DNA from: Rhodospirillaceae bacterium
GTDB lineage: Bacteria; Pseudomonadota; Alphaproteobacteria; Thalassobaculales; Thalassobaculaceae
Assembly (NCBI GenBank): GCA_018401495.1
Contig: JAGYJX010000010.1
Coordinates: 231,515 to 295,514 of the forward strand
Direction of reading: 5' to 3'
Length of the DNA: 64,000 nucleotides
Part shown: piece by piece, positions 1 through 9,346 of the stretch
Layout of the letters: every line of letters begins with the position of its first letter
How positions within the stretch are numbered: the stretch's first letter is position 1
Translations under genes and position numbers: made by a program
Notes under the pieces: model-generated
Databases searched by the model: none
What the model saw: only the letters and a program-made list of their open reading frames with translations
Told to the model about the DNA's origin: nothing

Positions 1-372
1 GGAGATGCCGTCCGGCGACTTGATGAACGCCATGTAGCCGTCGCGCGGCGGCCGATTGATGGTCACCCCGTTGTCCATGAGGCGCTGGCAGGTGGCGTAG
101 ATGTCGTCGACCCGGAACGCCAGGTGGCCCCAGGCCCGGCCGGTCTTGTAATCTTCCGGATCCCAGTTGTGGGTCAGTTCCAGCAGCGGCGCCTTCCGGT
201 CGGAGGCGGCCTCGGTCTCGTCCGCCGGGGCAGCCAGGAAGATGTTGGTGAAGCGACCCTTCTCGCTGTCGTAGCGGCGGATCTCCTTCATGCCGAGCAA
301 CTCGCAGTAAAACCGCAGGCTGGCGTCGACGTCGCTGATCCGGACCATGGTGTGCAGGTACTGCATGGGCAT
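1..372 (-). CDS. gloA: Lactoylglutathione lyase (glyoxalase I), 3' part outside window
   Basis: Converts the hemithioacetal of methylglyoxal and glutathione to S-lactoylglutathione in the cytoplasm. The first 124 residues are present, starting MPMQYLHTMVRISDVDASLR; the C-terminus lies beyond the window edge. Family marks are the first metal-ligand His (YLHTMVR), FYCELLGM, LLELTHNWDPEDY with the Glu ligand, the substrate-loop region GRAWGHLAFRVDD, and FIKSPDGI near the cut end. The ATG at 372 is the only sensible start. Assignment to glyoxalase I rather than a general VOC protein rests on the close match to the classical motif order. Confidence 0.9.
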   Translation of the reverse strand, partial: MPMQYLHTMVRISDVDASLRFYCELLGMKEIRRYDSEKGRFTNIFLAAPADETEAASDRKAPLLELTHNWDPEDYKTGRAWGHLAFRVDDIYATCQRLMDNGVTINRPPRDGYMAFIKSPDGIS

Positions 373-557
373 GGGGTGTCCTCCGTTCGGGCCCGAGGGC
401 GGTTCGTCGGCCCGATACATAGCGCGGAGCGGCCCGGTGTCGATAGCGGAAGCCTCGCCGTCGCGCGCGAATCCCGTCGCCGAGACGTGTGCCAGCGCGC
501 GCGGCGTGGCAGGATGCGGGGACCGGTGCTGCCGCACCGCCGTGCAGGACCCATACC

Positions 558-1986
558 ATGCCGCCCGAGTCGATCGCCGATCCCACCCGCCGCGCCGTGT
601 TGACCGGCCTCGGCGCGACCGCGCTGCTGGCCAGTGCGGGCGGTGGCGTCGCCGCCCGGGAGGCGCCGCGTCAGTTCCGGTTGCGGCCGGCGCCGGCCCG
701 AGTCCGCCTGGTCCCGTTGCCGCATCCCGAAACCGCTGTCTGGGCCTATGGCGGCGCGGTGCCGGGGCCGGAGATCCGGGTGCGCCAGGGCGAACGGCTG
801 CGGGTGGTCGTCGAGAACGCGCTCGCCGAGGAGACCACGGTGCACTGGCACGGGCTGCGGGTGCCGAACGCCATGGACGGCGTGCCGCACCTGACCCAGC
901 GGCCGATCGCGCCCGGCGAGAGCTTCGTCTACGAGTTCGACGCGCTCGACGCCGGCACCTTCTGGTACCACCCGCACCAGCGCAGCGCCGAGCAGGTCGA
1001 CCGTGGGCTCTCGGGTCCCCTGATCGTCGAGGAGGCCGAGCCGATCGCCGTCGACCGCGACGTCACCTGGCTGCTCGACGACTGGCGGCTGCTCGGCGAC
1101 GCCTCGATCAGCGGCGATTTCGAGAACAGGCACGACATCGCCATGGCCGGCCGCATCGGAAATTCGGTCACGATCAACGGCACCGTGCCGGAGAGCTTCG
1201 CGGTGCGGGCCGGCGAGCGCATCCGCCTCAGGCTGATCAACGCCGCCAACGCCCGGATCTTCGGCCTGGAGTTCGAGGGCCACGCCCCGCTGGTGGTGGC
1301 GCTGGACGGTCATCCGGTCGAGCCGCACGCCCCGGATGGCGGGCGGGTCGTGCTCGGCCCGGCGATGCGCGCCGACCTGCGTGCTCGACATGACCGGCGC
1401 GCCCGGCCAGCGCTTTCGGGTGGTCGACGGCTTCTACCCGCGCGGCGCCTACAGGCTGATCGATCTCGCATACGCCGACACGCCGTTGCGCGCCCAGCCG
1501 CCCGAAGCGTCGATCCGCCTGCCCGGCAACCCGCTCCCCGAGCCCGATCTGGCGAGAGCCGAGCGTCACGTGGTGAGTTTCGCGGGCGGGATGATGGGCA
1601 TGATGGGGCGCGGGATGATGGGCGGGACATCGGCGGCGGCGGGCGTGTGGACCGTCAACGGCGTCGCCGCGACCGGGCACGCGATGGCGCCGATGCTGAC
1701 CCTGGCCCAGGGCCGGACGCACGTTCTGGCGCTTGCCAACGACACCGCCTTTCACCACCCGATCCACCTGCACGGCCACTCGTTCCGGGTGCTCGGCCGC
1801 AACGGCGTGCCGACCAGGCACCGGGAGTGGCAGGACACCGTGCTGATGGCCCCGCGCGAGCGGGTCGAGATCGCCTTCGTCGCCGACAACCCCGGCGACT
1901 GGATGTTTCACTGCCACATCCTGGAGCACCAGGCCGGCGGCATGATGGGCGTGATCCGGGTCGCCCCGGACGCGACCCGCACGTGA
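558..1986 (+). CDS. Tat-exported multicopper oxidase with Met-rich loop (one frameshift)
   Basis: Periplasmic laccase-like copper or metal oxidase. The N-terminus has a twin-arginine signal (TRRAVLTGLGATALLASAGGG). All four copper motifs are visible in order: HWHG near residue 96, WYHPH near 137, HPIHLHGHSF and HCHILEH near the end. A Met-rich loop (GMMGMMGRGMMGG, around base 1590) resembles copper-binding loops of CueO-type enzymes. The frame changes near base 1379 (...MRADL to VLDMTG...), consistent with one extra C. All motifs survive across the two frames, so a sequence error is more likely than a dead gene. The RraA-like gene begins about 20 bases downstream, suggesting co-transcription. 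Confidence 0.85.
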
Positions 1987-2006
1987 TCGATCAAGGGAGT
2001 GCCGAC

Positions 2007-2716
2007 ATGACCGCGCCATCCGACGACCTTCTGGCCCGCCTCGCGCGGCTGGAGACCGGGCAGATCAGCGACGTGCTGGACGAGGCGGGGCTGCCCTGCC
2101 ACGCGCTGTCCTCCGCGCTGGTGCCGATCGCCGCCGGCTCGCGCTTCGCCGGCATCGCCGTGTGCGCGCGCGGCGAGGCTGCCGTCGCCGGGCCGCCACG
2201 CCCGGCCGGCGATGCCGGGCGAGGCGCTGGAGCGGGCGATGCGTCCGGGCGGGGTGCTGCTGATCGAGAGCGGCGGCTTCACCCGGGGCGCGCTGTTCGG
2301 CGGCTTCGTCGCGTTCAGCCTGCAGCGGGCCGGCTGCACGGCGATCGTCACCGACGGGGCGGTGCGCGACGCCGACGAGATCCGCGGGCTCGGGCTGCCG
2401 GTGGTCGCGGCCGCGGTGACCCCGGTGAACGGCTCGCGGCGCTGGCAGTGGACTGACGTCGACGTGCCGATCGCGCTGCCGGGCAGGAGGGACGGCCGGT
2501 AGCGATCGCGCCCGGCGACTACGTGCTCGCCGACGGCGACGGGGTGGTGGTGATCCCGGCAGCCGACGCGGCGTTCGTCATCGAGGACACCGAGCGCCTC
2601 GCCGAGATCGAGCGCGAGATCGGCCGCGGCCTGCGCGAGGGCGGCACCCGGGCGGAGGTGTTCAAGCGCAACCCGCGCTTCGGCCACATTCGTCCGGCGG
2701 GGCCAAGCGGGCCTGA
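2007..2716 (+). CDS. RraA-family protein (RNase E inhibitor-like / oxaloacetate decarboxylase-aldolase), frameshifted
   Basis: Starts MTAPSDDLLARLARLETGQI. The middle segment (2212-2502) carries the RraA-fold signature: GGVLLIESGGFTRGALFGG and TAIVTDGAVRDADEIRGLGL, where the DG..RD motif binds substrate in the class II aldolase relatives. The last segment (about 2500-2716) has YVLADGDGVVVIP and a helix ending EVFKRNP. Frames break near 2200 and near 2490, and the stop at 2714-2716 needs a third small shift. Family members are either RNase E regulators or HMG/CHA-type aldolases; sequence alone does not decide. In-line spacing after the multicopper oxidase suggests one operon. Confidence 0.7.
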
Positions 2717-2728
2717 GCCGTTTTGCCG

Positions 2729-3622
2729 TCAGCCGGGCTGGCCCAGCCGGTCGGCGAGGAAGTCCACGACGGCGCGAACCGACGGCAGCAGCCCGCGGCG
2801 GTGCGGCATCAGCAGCGTGGTGGTGACCGTCCCGGCGCTCCATCCCGGCAGGATCCGGATCAGCGCACCGCTGTCGACCGCGTCCCGGCAGATGCGTTCG
2901 GGCAGGCAGGCGACGCCGAGCCCGGCCGCCGCCGTCCGCAGCAGCGCCACCGACTCGTCGGCGACCAGACGCGGCCGCGGGGTCACCGCCACCACGGTCC
3001 CGGCCCCGTCGTCCAGCCGCCAGGTCCCGGCCGACCGGCCGGTCAGCAGCGCGTCGTGTTCGCCGAGCGCGCTCGGGTGTCCGGGAACCCCGCGCCGGGC
3101 GAGGTAGGCGGGCGACGCCACCGGCACGACGCGCTCCACCGCCAGCAGGCGCTGCACCATCGAGGAATCCGGCAGCGGCGCGAAATGGCTGCGCACCGCG
3201 ATGTCGAAACCTTCCTCCACCAGATCGACGAAGCGATCGGTCGCGTGCAGTTCGACCCGCACCCGGGGCAGCGCCTCGGCGAGCAGCGGCAGGCGGTCGG
3301 CGAGGTGAAACTGCACGACCGGGACCGCCGCGGTGATCCGCACGGTGCCGCTGGGCTCGGCGAGCCGGCTGCGCACCAGACCCTCGGCGGTCTCGGCCTC
3401 GATCACCGCGGCGCGGGCGTGGTCGTAGAAGCCGTGCCCGATGTCGGTCAGCGCGAAGCGCCGCGAGGTCCGGTGGATCAGCCTGGCGCCGAGGCTGGCC
3501 TCAAGCTCCGCGATGCGCTTGCTGACGGTCGATTTCGGGATGCCGGCGCGCCGGCCGGCGGCGGTGAAGCCGCCGCTGTCGACGGCCTGCACGAACAGCC
3601 GGAGGTCGTTGAGGTTGAGCAT
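2729..3622 (-). CDS. LysR-family transcriptional regulator
   Basis: About 297 residues. The N-terminal winged HTH is clear (LNDLRLFVQAVDSGGFTAAG, then STVSKRIAELEASLGARLIH), followed by a LysR effector domain. I use the ATG at 3622, preceded by GAGAGG; a GTG six codons upstream (3640) is possible. It is divergent from the GST-like gene at 3746, separated by about 125 bases. By the usual LysR arrangement it probably regulates that gene and itself; that is inference. Confidence 0.9.
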   Translation of the reverse strand: MLNLNDLRLFVQAVDSGGFTAAGRRAGIPKSTVSKRIAELEASLGARLIHRTSRRFALTDIGHGFYDHARAAVIEAETAEGLVRSRLAEPSGTVRITAAVPVVQFHLADRLPLLAEALPRVRVELHATDRFVDLVEEGFDIAVRSHFAPLPDSSMVQRLLAVERVVPVASPAYLARRGVPGHPSALGEHDALLTGRSAGTWRLDDGAGTVVAVTPRPRLVADESVALLRTAAAGLGVACLPERICRDAVDSGALIRILPGWSAGTVTTTLLMPHRRGLLPSVRAVVDFLADRLGQPG

Positions 3623-3745
3623 CCGCCTCTCATCGTCCACATGGATGGACGTTGAGTTTGAAATAGCCGCTCTTCAGGCGCAACGGCCAGGAATGCATGG
3701 TGTTCGCACCGAAGGCGGCGTGCCTTCGGACCGCGAACGGAGGCG

Positions 3746-4450
3746 ATGATGGAACCCATCCTTTTCTACGGCGTGCCGGAGGGCTGCTCTTTCGGATCGA
3801 TCGTTGCGCTCGAATGGCTCGGCCGACCCTACCGGCTGTGCCGGATCGCGATGCCCGAGGAGGTGTCGGGCGCCCGCTACGCGCGCATCAATCCGGTCGG
3901 CGAAACGCCGTCCCTGATGACCGCGCCCGGCGTCGTGGTCAGCGAGAGCCTGGCGATCCTCAACCACATCGGCGCGCGGGCGACCGAGTCCGGACTGGCC
4001 TTCCCGCAGGGCAGCCCCGGCTTCGACCGTCTGAACCAGGCGCTGGCGTTTCTCAACACCAGTTTCTTCAACGCCTTCACCCCGCTCTGGTACACGCTCG
4101 AGCGCGCCAGCGAGGGCGACGAGAAGCGCGTGCTGACCGACTACGGACGCAGCCTCGTGGTTCGGGCCCACTGCCATCTGGAGGCGATGCTAAGCAGCCG
4201 GGAATGGCTGGTCGGGGACGGCCGCACGCTGGCCGACGCCTATTTCGCCGGGATCGCGCGCTGGGCCGACGTCCACCACGCGGTCGACCGCCGTGACTTC
4301 CCCGGCCTGGACCGGCTGTACACGCGGCTGCGCGAGGATCCCGCGGTGCGCTTCGCCGACGCCATCGAGCACGAACGCCCGGCGCGGAGCGCCGGCGGCT
4401 TCGTCGGGCATGTCGGACTGGAGGAGGCGCTAGCGCTTTTGCCCGGGTGA
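3746..4450 (+). CDS. Glutathione S-transferase family protein
   Basis: 234 residues with an N-terminal thioredoxin-like GST domain (ILFYGVPEGCSFGSIVALEW, INPVGETPSL with the cis-Pro, VVVSESLAILNHIG with the Glu-Ser pair that holds glutathione) and an all-alpha C-terminal domain (WLVGDGRTLADAYFAGIARW). A GGAGG sequence lies about seven bases before the tandem ATGATG. The gene is divergent from the LysR regulator. Substrate unknown. Confidence 0.88.
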   Translation: MMEPILFYGVPEGCSFGSIVALEWLGRPYRLCRIAMPEEVSGARYARINPVGETPSLMTAPGVVVSESLAILNHIGARATESGLAFPQGSPGFDRLNQALAFLNTSFFNAFTPLWYTLERASEGDEKRVLTDYGRSLVVRAHCHLEAMLSSREWLVGDGRTLADAYFAGIARWADVHHAVDRRDFPGLDRLYTRLREDPAVRFADAIEHERPARSAGGFVGHVGLEEALALLPG

Positions 4451-4484
4451 GGCGGGCGCCGCGGGAGGATCTGCCGATGCGGGG

Positions 4485-4571
4485 TGGTGCGGGCGGTCGG
4501 ACTCGAACCGACACTCTGTCACCAGAACTGGATTTTGAGTCCAGCGCGTCTACCGATTCCGCCACGCCCGC
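4485..4571 (-). tRNA. tRNA-Leu (anticodon CAA)
   Basis: The minus strand folds as a class II tRNA. The acceptor 5' strand GCGGGCG pairs with CGCCCGC. The D-loop contains GGUAGACGC. The anticodon stem is CUGGA/UCCAG with loop CUCAAAA, giving anticodon CAA. There is a long variable arm (UUCUGGUGACAGAGU) and the T-loop GGUUCGAGUCC. ACCA is encoded at 4485-4488. Confidence 0.96.
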
Positions 4572-4628
4572 GGCGCCGAATTCCTACTACGGCTGGCGCC
4601 GGCGATCGACCAAAAAGTTGTGACCTCG

Positions 4629-5656
4629 TCAGTGCAGGAACGCCAGCAGCACGTAGCGGGTGCCGCGAGTCACCGGCCGGGCCTCGTGCAGCAGCGAGCA
4701 CGAGAACACCACCGCCTCGCCGGCCGCCGGGCGATAGCCGACATCGCCGTACTCCGGGAACACCAGGTGGCCGCCGTCGTACTCGCCGGTGTTGAGGTTG
4801 AGGGTGATCGCGAACCGACGGGTCCGGCCGGCGCTCGAGGTGTTGTCGCGGTGCGGGCGGAAGTGCCCGCCCTCGTCGGCCTCGTAGCGCACGATCTTGA
4901 ACAGCTCATGGCGCTGGATCGGCGAGTGGGTGGCGCGCACGATCTCGGGGATCACCCGGCGCTGGAAAATGTGCCGGATCTCGGCCTCGAGCGGCGAGCC
5001 GCCGGGCACCACGTGGTCGCGGCGCACCTTGACCTCGGCGTCGGACAGCAGCACCGACTGGCCTTTGACCTGCTGCAGGAATCCGGACGGCTCGTTGCCC
5101 TCGCTGTCGTGGACGTGCATGAGCCAGCGGCACCAATCCGGCGACAGCACGTCGGGGATCACCATCACCGGGGCCTGGACGGCCGGGGCGTCGCGGAACG
5201 CCGTCGCCGGCAATCGGGCGTGGACCAGGGCGAGGCAGGCCTCGGCGTGGCTTGCGGGATCCCCGTCGAGCGGCATCAGGGCCGCCAGCCGCGACGCCCG
5301 GTCGAACACCGCCGTCGCCGGTCCGGAGAGGCCGAGGTTGTGGGCGAGGCGCTCGCCGGCGTCCGCCAGCTGGACGACAGCGGCGACGGGCCGGGCGGCG
5401 GCGACCGTGCCGGCCCGCCGGGGCGGACGACGAAGAGGTCCGCCCCGGCGGAAGCGAAGCCGTCGGCGAGCGCGCCGAGCGCCTCCGCCACCGGCCCGGG
5501 GTCGCCGGTGGTTGCGGCGACGTGCACCACAGCGGTCCTCCCGGCCATGCGGGTGATCGGCTTCGGCTTGCCGTCGGCGCCCAGGAGTTCGACGACCGGG
5601 GCGACGTCGCCGACGTCGAACCAGGGATGGAGGGGTGGCTTCTGCATGCCGGGCAT
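4629..5656 (-). CDS. Redoxin-like domain fused to Fe(II)/2-oxoglutarate oxygenase (one frameshift)
   Basis: The N-terminal part (MPGMQKPPLHPWFDVGDVAP...) has a peroxiredoxin-like fold: GRTAVVHVAATTGDPGPVAE, then DLFVVRPGG. The place where a peroxidatic Cys normally sits has none. The C-terminal part is a prolyl-4-hydroxylase-like dioxygenase: FKIVRYEADEGGHFRPHRDN carries the HxD iron ligands, and VVFSCSLLHEARPVTRGTRY carries the distal His and the Arg that binds 2-oxoglutarate. The frame changes near 5415; joining the frames gives a continuous linker (VAAVVQLADAGERLAHNLGL). The start is one of two nearby ATGs (5656 or 5647). Substrate unknown. Confidence 0.8.
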
Positions 5657-5771
5657 CTTGGCGGCCCCGGGCGGCGGCGGCAACGCCGTCGCGCGCCGGT
5701 CCGGTGCCGGGCGACGGAACGCGGCGGCTGCGGCGTTGGAGACCTCAGGGGACGGCGGACGGAGGTGACTC

Positions 5772-6116
5772 ATGAAGTCGTGCGTGACTGGTTCTCTCGT
5801 CGTCCTCGCTGTCCTGACCGGGTTCGCCGTGGCGTCGCCGGGTCCGGCGCGGGCCGATTCCATCGGGCTCGGATGGTACTTCTCCGACGGCGATCGCGAC
5901 GATCGTAGCCGTCAGCACGGCCGCCGTCACCACCGGGAGTCCTGGCATCATCGCGACGGCTGGCGGGACTATGGCCGCCATCGCCGCCAGGGCCCGCCGC
6001 CCTGGGCCTACGTCCACCCGCACCGCCACGGCCATCCCTACGCGCGCCCGCACGCCCGGCACTGCCAGATGATGTGGAGCCATTGGCACCAGGGCTTCGT
6101 GCGGGTCTGCCGCTGA
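5772..6116 (+). CDS. Small secreted His/Arg-rich protein
   Basis: 114 residues. A Sec signal peptide (MKSCVTGSLVVLAVLTGFAV, ending near PARA) is followed by a mature part rich in His, Arg and Trp (HGRRHHRESWHHRDGW, HPHRHGHPYARPHARH) and one C-terminal Cys. GGAGGTG lies just before the ATG. I recognise no family. The composition suggests binding of metal or an anionic surface in the periplasm; that is inference only. Confidence 0.75.
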   Translation: MKSCVTGSLVVLAVLTGFAVASPGPARADSIGLGWYFSDGDRDDRSRQHGRRHHRESWHHRDGWRDYGRHRRQGPPPWAYVHPHRHGHPYARPHARHCQMMWSHWHQGFVRVCR

Positions 6117-6522
6117 CCCACCGCGGCGCGCTTGCCCGTGGAGCGGCGGGTGGCTCCCGGCTCGCGCTGCGCTTGGCCGGGATGACGAGGGTGGGGAGGC
6201 GCATGCACGATCCCAGCGGCGTCATCAGGCCAACGTTCAGGTCCCCGTCGCTGTCGGGGCGGGTCCGGCTCGCGCTGCGGTTGGCCGGTGCGTCCCTTCC
6301 ATGTCGTCACCCCGGAAGCCGCGGCGAAGCCGCGGCTATCCGGGGCCCATGGCGCGACCGGGGCTTGCCGATGGCCCGCCGGCGGAGCGGCGGGTCCCGG
6401 CCGCCGCGCGCCGCCGCCGTGTGACGCCGCGTGTCAAAGCGGAGGCGCCGGAGCCGGCGGCTTGCGGGTCCCGGCGGGCGCTGCTATCCGGGGCGGGCGC
6501 GTCACCCGCTGGGGCTCCATCC
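6117..6522 (+). repeat. Intergenic stretch with palindromic repeat units
   Basis: No gene seen. A strong stem-loop lies at 6310-6345, where CCCCGGAAGCCGCGGC pairs with GCCGCGGCTATCCGGGG around a short CGAA loop. Two degenerate copies of CTCGCGCTGCGSTTGGCCGG occur near 6163 and 6270. The GTCGTCAC/TTCCGG-type core recurs at 19.9-20.3 kb and 54.8 kb, so this looks like a dispersed intergenic repeat family. Confidence 0.55.
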
Positions 6523-7104
6523 ATGCTGCGTCCGTTCTACCATTGGACCCTCCGGGTCGCCGCCGACAAGCGCGCCGACTGGTGGCTGGCCCTGGTGTCC
6601 TTCGTCGAGAGCTCGGTGTTCCCGATCCCGCCGGACGTGATGATCGTGCCGATGGTGCTGGCCGACCGCAGCCGGGCGTGGCGGATCGCGACGATCTGCA
6701 CCCTGGCATCGGTGGCCGGAGGCGTGCTCGGCTACGCCATCGGCAGCCTGTTCTTCGACGCCCTCGGCAAGCCGATCCTCGACCTCTACGGCTACGCCGA
6801 CAAGTTCGCCAGCTTCGCGGCGAGCTACAACGAATGGGGCGCCTGGATCGTGTTCGGCGCCGGACTGACGCCGTTCCCCTACAAGGTCATCACCATCGCC
6901 AGCGGCGTCACCCAGCTCGACCTGCTGGTGTTCGTGGTCGCCTCGGTCGTTGCGCGGGGGATGCGGTTCTTCGCGGTGGCGGGACTGTTGTGGTGGTTCG
7001 GACCGCCGATCCGCCGGTTCCTCGAGCGTTACCTGGGGGCGGTGACCTTCGCGTTCTTCGCGCTCCTGATCGGCGGTTTCGTCGCCCTCCGATACGCCTT
7101 CTGA
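6523..7104 (+). CDS. YqaA/DedA-family (VTT domain) inner-membrane protein
   Basis: 193 residues with several membrane segments. FVESSVFPIPPDVMIVPMVL is the typical amphipathic FxE/PxPP re-entrant motif of VTT/DedA proteins, followed by GGVLGYAIG and GAWIVFGAGLTPFPYKVITI. Family members act as lipid scramblases or flippases or in envelope homeostasis. The stop is 2 bases before the GTG of dsbB, so the two are co-transcribed. Confidence 0.88.
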   Translation: MLRPFYHWTLRVAADKRADWWLALVSFVESSVFPIPPDVMIVPMVLADRSRAWRIATICTLASVAGGVLGYAIGSLFFDALGKPILDLYGYADKFASFAASYNEWGAWIVFGAGLTPFPYKVITIASGVTQLDLLVFVVASVVARGMRFFAVAGLLWWFGPPIRRFLERYLGAVTFAFFALLIGGFVALRYAF

Positions 7105-7106
7105 GC

Positions 7107-7610
7107 GTGGGCCGCGCCGTTCCCCTTGCCGGGTTGCTGATCGCCGTCGCCTCGGCGGCGGCGCTGGGGCTGGCGTTCCTCGGCCAGTATCGCTTCGACC
7201 TTCATCCTTGCGTCCTCTGCATCTGGCAGCGCTGGCCGCACGGCGCGGCGGTGCTCCTCGGCCTCGCCGCCTGGGCCTTGCGCGGCCGCCCGACGGTGTC
7301 GATGTCGTTGCTCGGCCTCGCGGTGGTGGCGGAGTTGGCGACCGGCGGCATCGGCGCGTTCCACGTCGGGGTCGAGCAGGGCTGGTGGCAGGGCACCGCC
7401 GGCTGCGGCGCGGTCGCGGCGGCCGACGATCTCGCGTCGTTGAGGGCGCTGGTGATGGTGCAGCCGGTGGTGCGGTGCGACGACGTGGCGTTCGCGTTGT
7501 TCGGGCTATCGATGGCAGGCTGGAACGTGGTGTTGGCGGTTGCCCTGGCCGGGATCGGGACCGCCGCCATCGCCCGGGACGCCATCAACGGCAAGGAGGA
7601 TCGCCCATGA
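7107..7610 (+). CDS. dsbB: Disulfide bond formation protein DsbB-like
   Basis: About 167 residues, four membrane segments. The first redox pair is in DLHPCVLCIWQRWPH, near residues 32-35; the second pair is the Cys of TAGCGAV and VVRCDD in the following periplasmic loop. DsbB reoxidises DsbA and passes electrons to ubiquinone. The GTG start at 7107 directly follows the previous stop. Its end overlaps the coq7 start (ATGA), linking disulfide formation with quinone synthesis in one transcript. Confidence 0.9.
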   Translation: MGRAVPLAGLLIAVASAAALGLAFLGQYRFDLHPCVLCIWQRWPHGAAVLLGLAAWALRGRPTVSMSLLGLAVVAELATGGIGAFHVGVEQGWWQGTAGCGAVAAADDLASLRALVMVQPVVRCDDVAFALFGLSMAGWNVVLAVALAGIGTAAIARDAINGKEDRP

Positions 7611-8179
7611 CCCGCCAGACCGACGCCGGCCGTCGCCAACGCCCGGAACGCCTGCCCGGAGGCCTCTCGCGCCAGGCGCTGGTCGACCGGATCGTGCGCG
7701 TCGACCACGCCGGCGAGTATGGCGCCCAGCGCATCTACGAGGGCCAGCTGGCGGTGCTCGGCCGCCGCCCGAGCGCCAAGACGATCCGCCACATGAAGGA
7801 GCAGGAAGACCGCCACCTGGCGGCCTTCGAGACGCTGATCCGTCAGCGCCGGGTGCGCCCCACCATCCTGCACCCGATCTGGCGGGTCGCCGGATTCGCG
7901 CTTGGCGCCGGCACCGCCCTGCTCGGCGAGAAGGCGGCGATGGCCTGTACTGTCGCGGTCGAGGAGGTGATCGACGATCACTACCGCCGCCAGGCCGAGG
8001 CGCTCGGCGACGACGAGGCCGAGTTGAAGGCCACGATCGAGGAGTTCCGCGCCGAGGAGGCCGAGCACGCCGATATCGGCCGCGAGCACGGTGGCGAGGA
8101 CGCGGTCGGCTACCCGGTCATGCGGGCCGCCATCCGCGCCGGCTCGCGCGCGGCGATCTGGCTGAGCGAGCGGTTCTGA
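7607..8179 (+). CDS. coq7: Demethoxyubiquinone hydroxylase (COQ7 family)
   Basis: 190 residues. This di-iron carboxylate enzyme catalyses C6 hydroxylation in ubiquinone synthesis at the inner membrane. The ligand motifs are in order: VDHAGEYGAQRIYEGQ, MKEQEDRHL, VAVEEVIDDHY and FRAEEAEHADIG. Length and order match the family. It starts inside the dsbB stop and is followed 17 bases later by an acetyltransferase. Confidence 0.95.
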   Translation: MTRQTDAGRRQRPERLPGGLSRQALVDRIVRVDHAGEYGAQRIYEGQLAVLGRRPSAKTIRHMKEQEDRHLAAFETLIRQRRVRPTILHPIWRVAGFALGAGTALLGEKAAMACTVAVEEVIDDHYRRQAEALGDDEAELKATIEEFRAEEAEHADIGREHGGEDAVGYPVMRAAIRAGSRAAIWLSERF

Positions 8180-8196
8180 GGCCGGCGGTGGGGCCG

Positions 8197-8733
8197 ATGG
8201 TCGTCGTGGCTGACCGGACGGCCCGCTGGCGGCCGGCGAGGCTGGACGACGTCGCGCGGATCGCTGGCCTGTCGAATTCCATCCACACCCTGTTCCCCGA
8301 GCGCGAGGAGATCTTCGCGGAGAAGATCCGCCTGTCGCCGGCGGGCTGCCACGCGCTCGAGTCCGACGGAGACATCGTCGGCTACATCCTCAGCCATCCG
8401 TGGCGGCGTCACAGCCCGGCGCCCCTGGACAGCCTGCTGGGGGCGCTGCCGGCCAACGCGGACTGCTGGTACATCCACGATCTGGGGATGGGCCCGGGCG
8501 CGCGTGGAACCGGTGCCGCGACCGAGATCGCCGGCCGGATCATCCGGGCGGCCGAGCGCGAGGGGCTCCCGGTGGTGGCGCTGGTCGCGGTCGCCGGCGC
8601 CGACGGCTACTGGCGCAAGCTCGGGTTCGGTGAGGTCGTGGTGGACGGGCTCGCCGCCAAGCTGCGGGAGTACGGCGCGGACGCGGTCTACATGGAGCTG
8701 CCGCTGGCTGCCGGCGGCGAGCCGCGGCCCTAG
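8197..8733 (+). CDS. GNAT-family N-acetyltransferase
   Basis: 178 residues. It has the GNAT acetyl-CoA-binding region (IHDLGMGPGARGTGAATEIA, with the R/Q-x-x-G-x-A-like loop) and a preceding beta strand (GDIVGYILSHPW). The YWRKLGF segment near the end is the usual GNAT C-terminal motif. The start may be ATG 8197 or GTG 8188. It probably belongs to the dsbB-coq7 transcription unit. Substrate unknown. Confidence 0.85.
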   Translation: MVVVADRTARWRPARLDDVARIAGLSNSIHTLFPEREEIFAEKIRLSPAGCHALESDGDIVGYILSHPWRRHSPAPLDSLLGALPANADCWYIHDLGMGPGARGTGAATEIAGRIIRAAEREGLPVVALVAVAGADGYWRKLGFGEVVVDGLAAKLREYGADAVYMELPLAAGGEPRP

Positions 8734-8743
8734 AACGCCGGCC

Positions 8744-9346
8744 CTAAAACGCCGGCAGGGTGGCGATCGCCGGGCGGCTGCCGTCGTCGTCCTGCTCCAG
8801 CTCGATGTCCCAGTACAGATAGTCGCGCCAGCTCTCGTGCAGGTAGTTCGGCGGGAAGCCGCGGCCGGCGTCCTGCAGGTCGTAGGCGGTCGGCTGGCGC
8901 GGCGTCGCCTGGGGAATCATGCCGATGTCGCGCGGCATGCGGTTGCCCTTGCGCAGATTGCAGGCGCCGCAGGCCGTCACGACGTTGTCCCAGCTGGTCC
9001 GGCCACCGCGCGAGCGCGGCACGACGTGGTCGAAGGTCAGGTCCTGGGTCGGGAACCGGTCGCCGCAATACTGGCAGGCGAAGCGGTCGCGCAGGAACAC
9101 GTTGAAGCGCGTGAACGCCGGCCGCCGCGACTGGTGGACGTATTCCTTGAGCGCGATCACGCTCGGCAGGCGCATCTCGAAGCTCGGGCTGCGCACCACG
9201 GTGTCGTATTGCGAGACGATGTTGACACGGTCCAGGAACACCGCCTTGACGGCGTCCTGCCAGCACCAGAGCGACAGCGGAAAGTACGAGAGCGGCCGGA
9301 AATCGGCGTTGAGGACAAGCGCGGGTGCGTTGTCCGGGCCGGTCAC
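8744..9346 (-). CDS. HNH endonuclease family protein
   Basis: About 200 residues. The core is FACQYCGDRFPTQDLTFDHV followed by NVVTACGACNLRKGN: two Cys pairs of a zinc rib around the catalytic DH of the HNH fold. The N-terminal part (ALVLNADFRPLSYFPLSLW) is typical of a chromosomal HNH protein found widely in alphaproteobacteria. I choose the GTG at 9346 because GGAGGG lies seven bases upstream; the open frame extends to 9424. Biological role unknown. Confidence 0.85.
   Translation of the reverse strand: MTGPDNAPALVLNADFRPLSYFPLSLWCWQDAVKAVFLDRVNIVSQYDTVVRSPSFEMRLPSVIALKEYVHQSRRPAFTRFNVFLRDRFACQYCGDRFPTQDLTFDHVVPRSRGGRTSWDNVVTACGACNLRKGNRMPRDIGMIPQATPRQPTAYDLQDAGRGFPPNYLHESWRDYLYWDIELEQDDDGSRPAIATLPAF

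Noticed and set aside
489..2456. One long frame joining the multicopper oxidase to the RraA-like gene
   Set aside because: It is an artefact of one missing stop after the frame change near 1379. The true second half of the oxidase lies in another frame, and the RraA-like gene has its own start at 2007.
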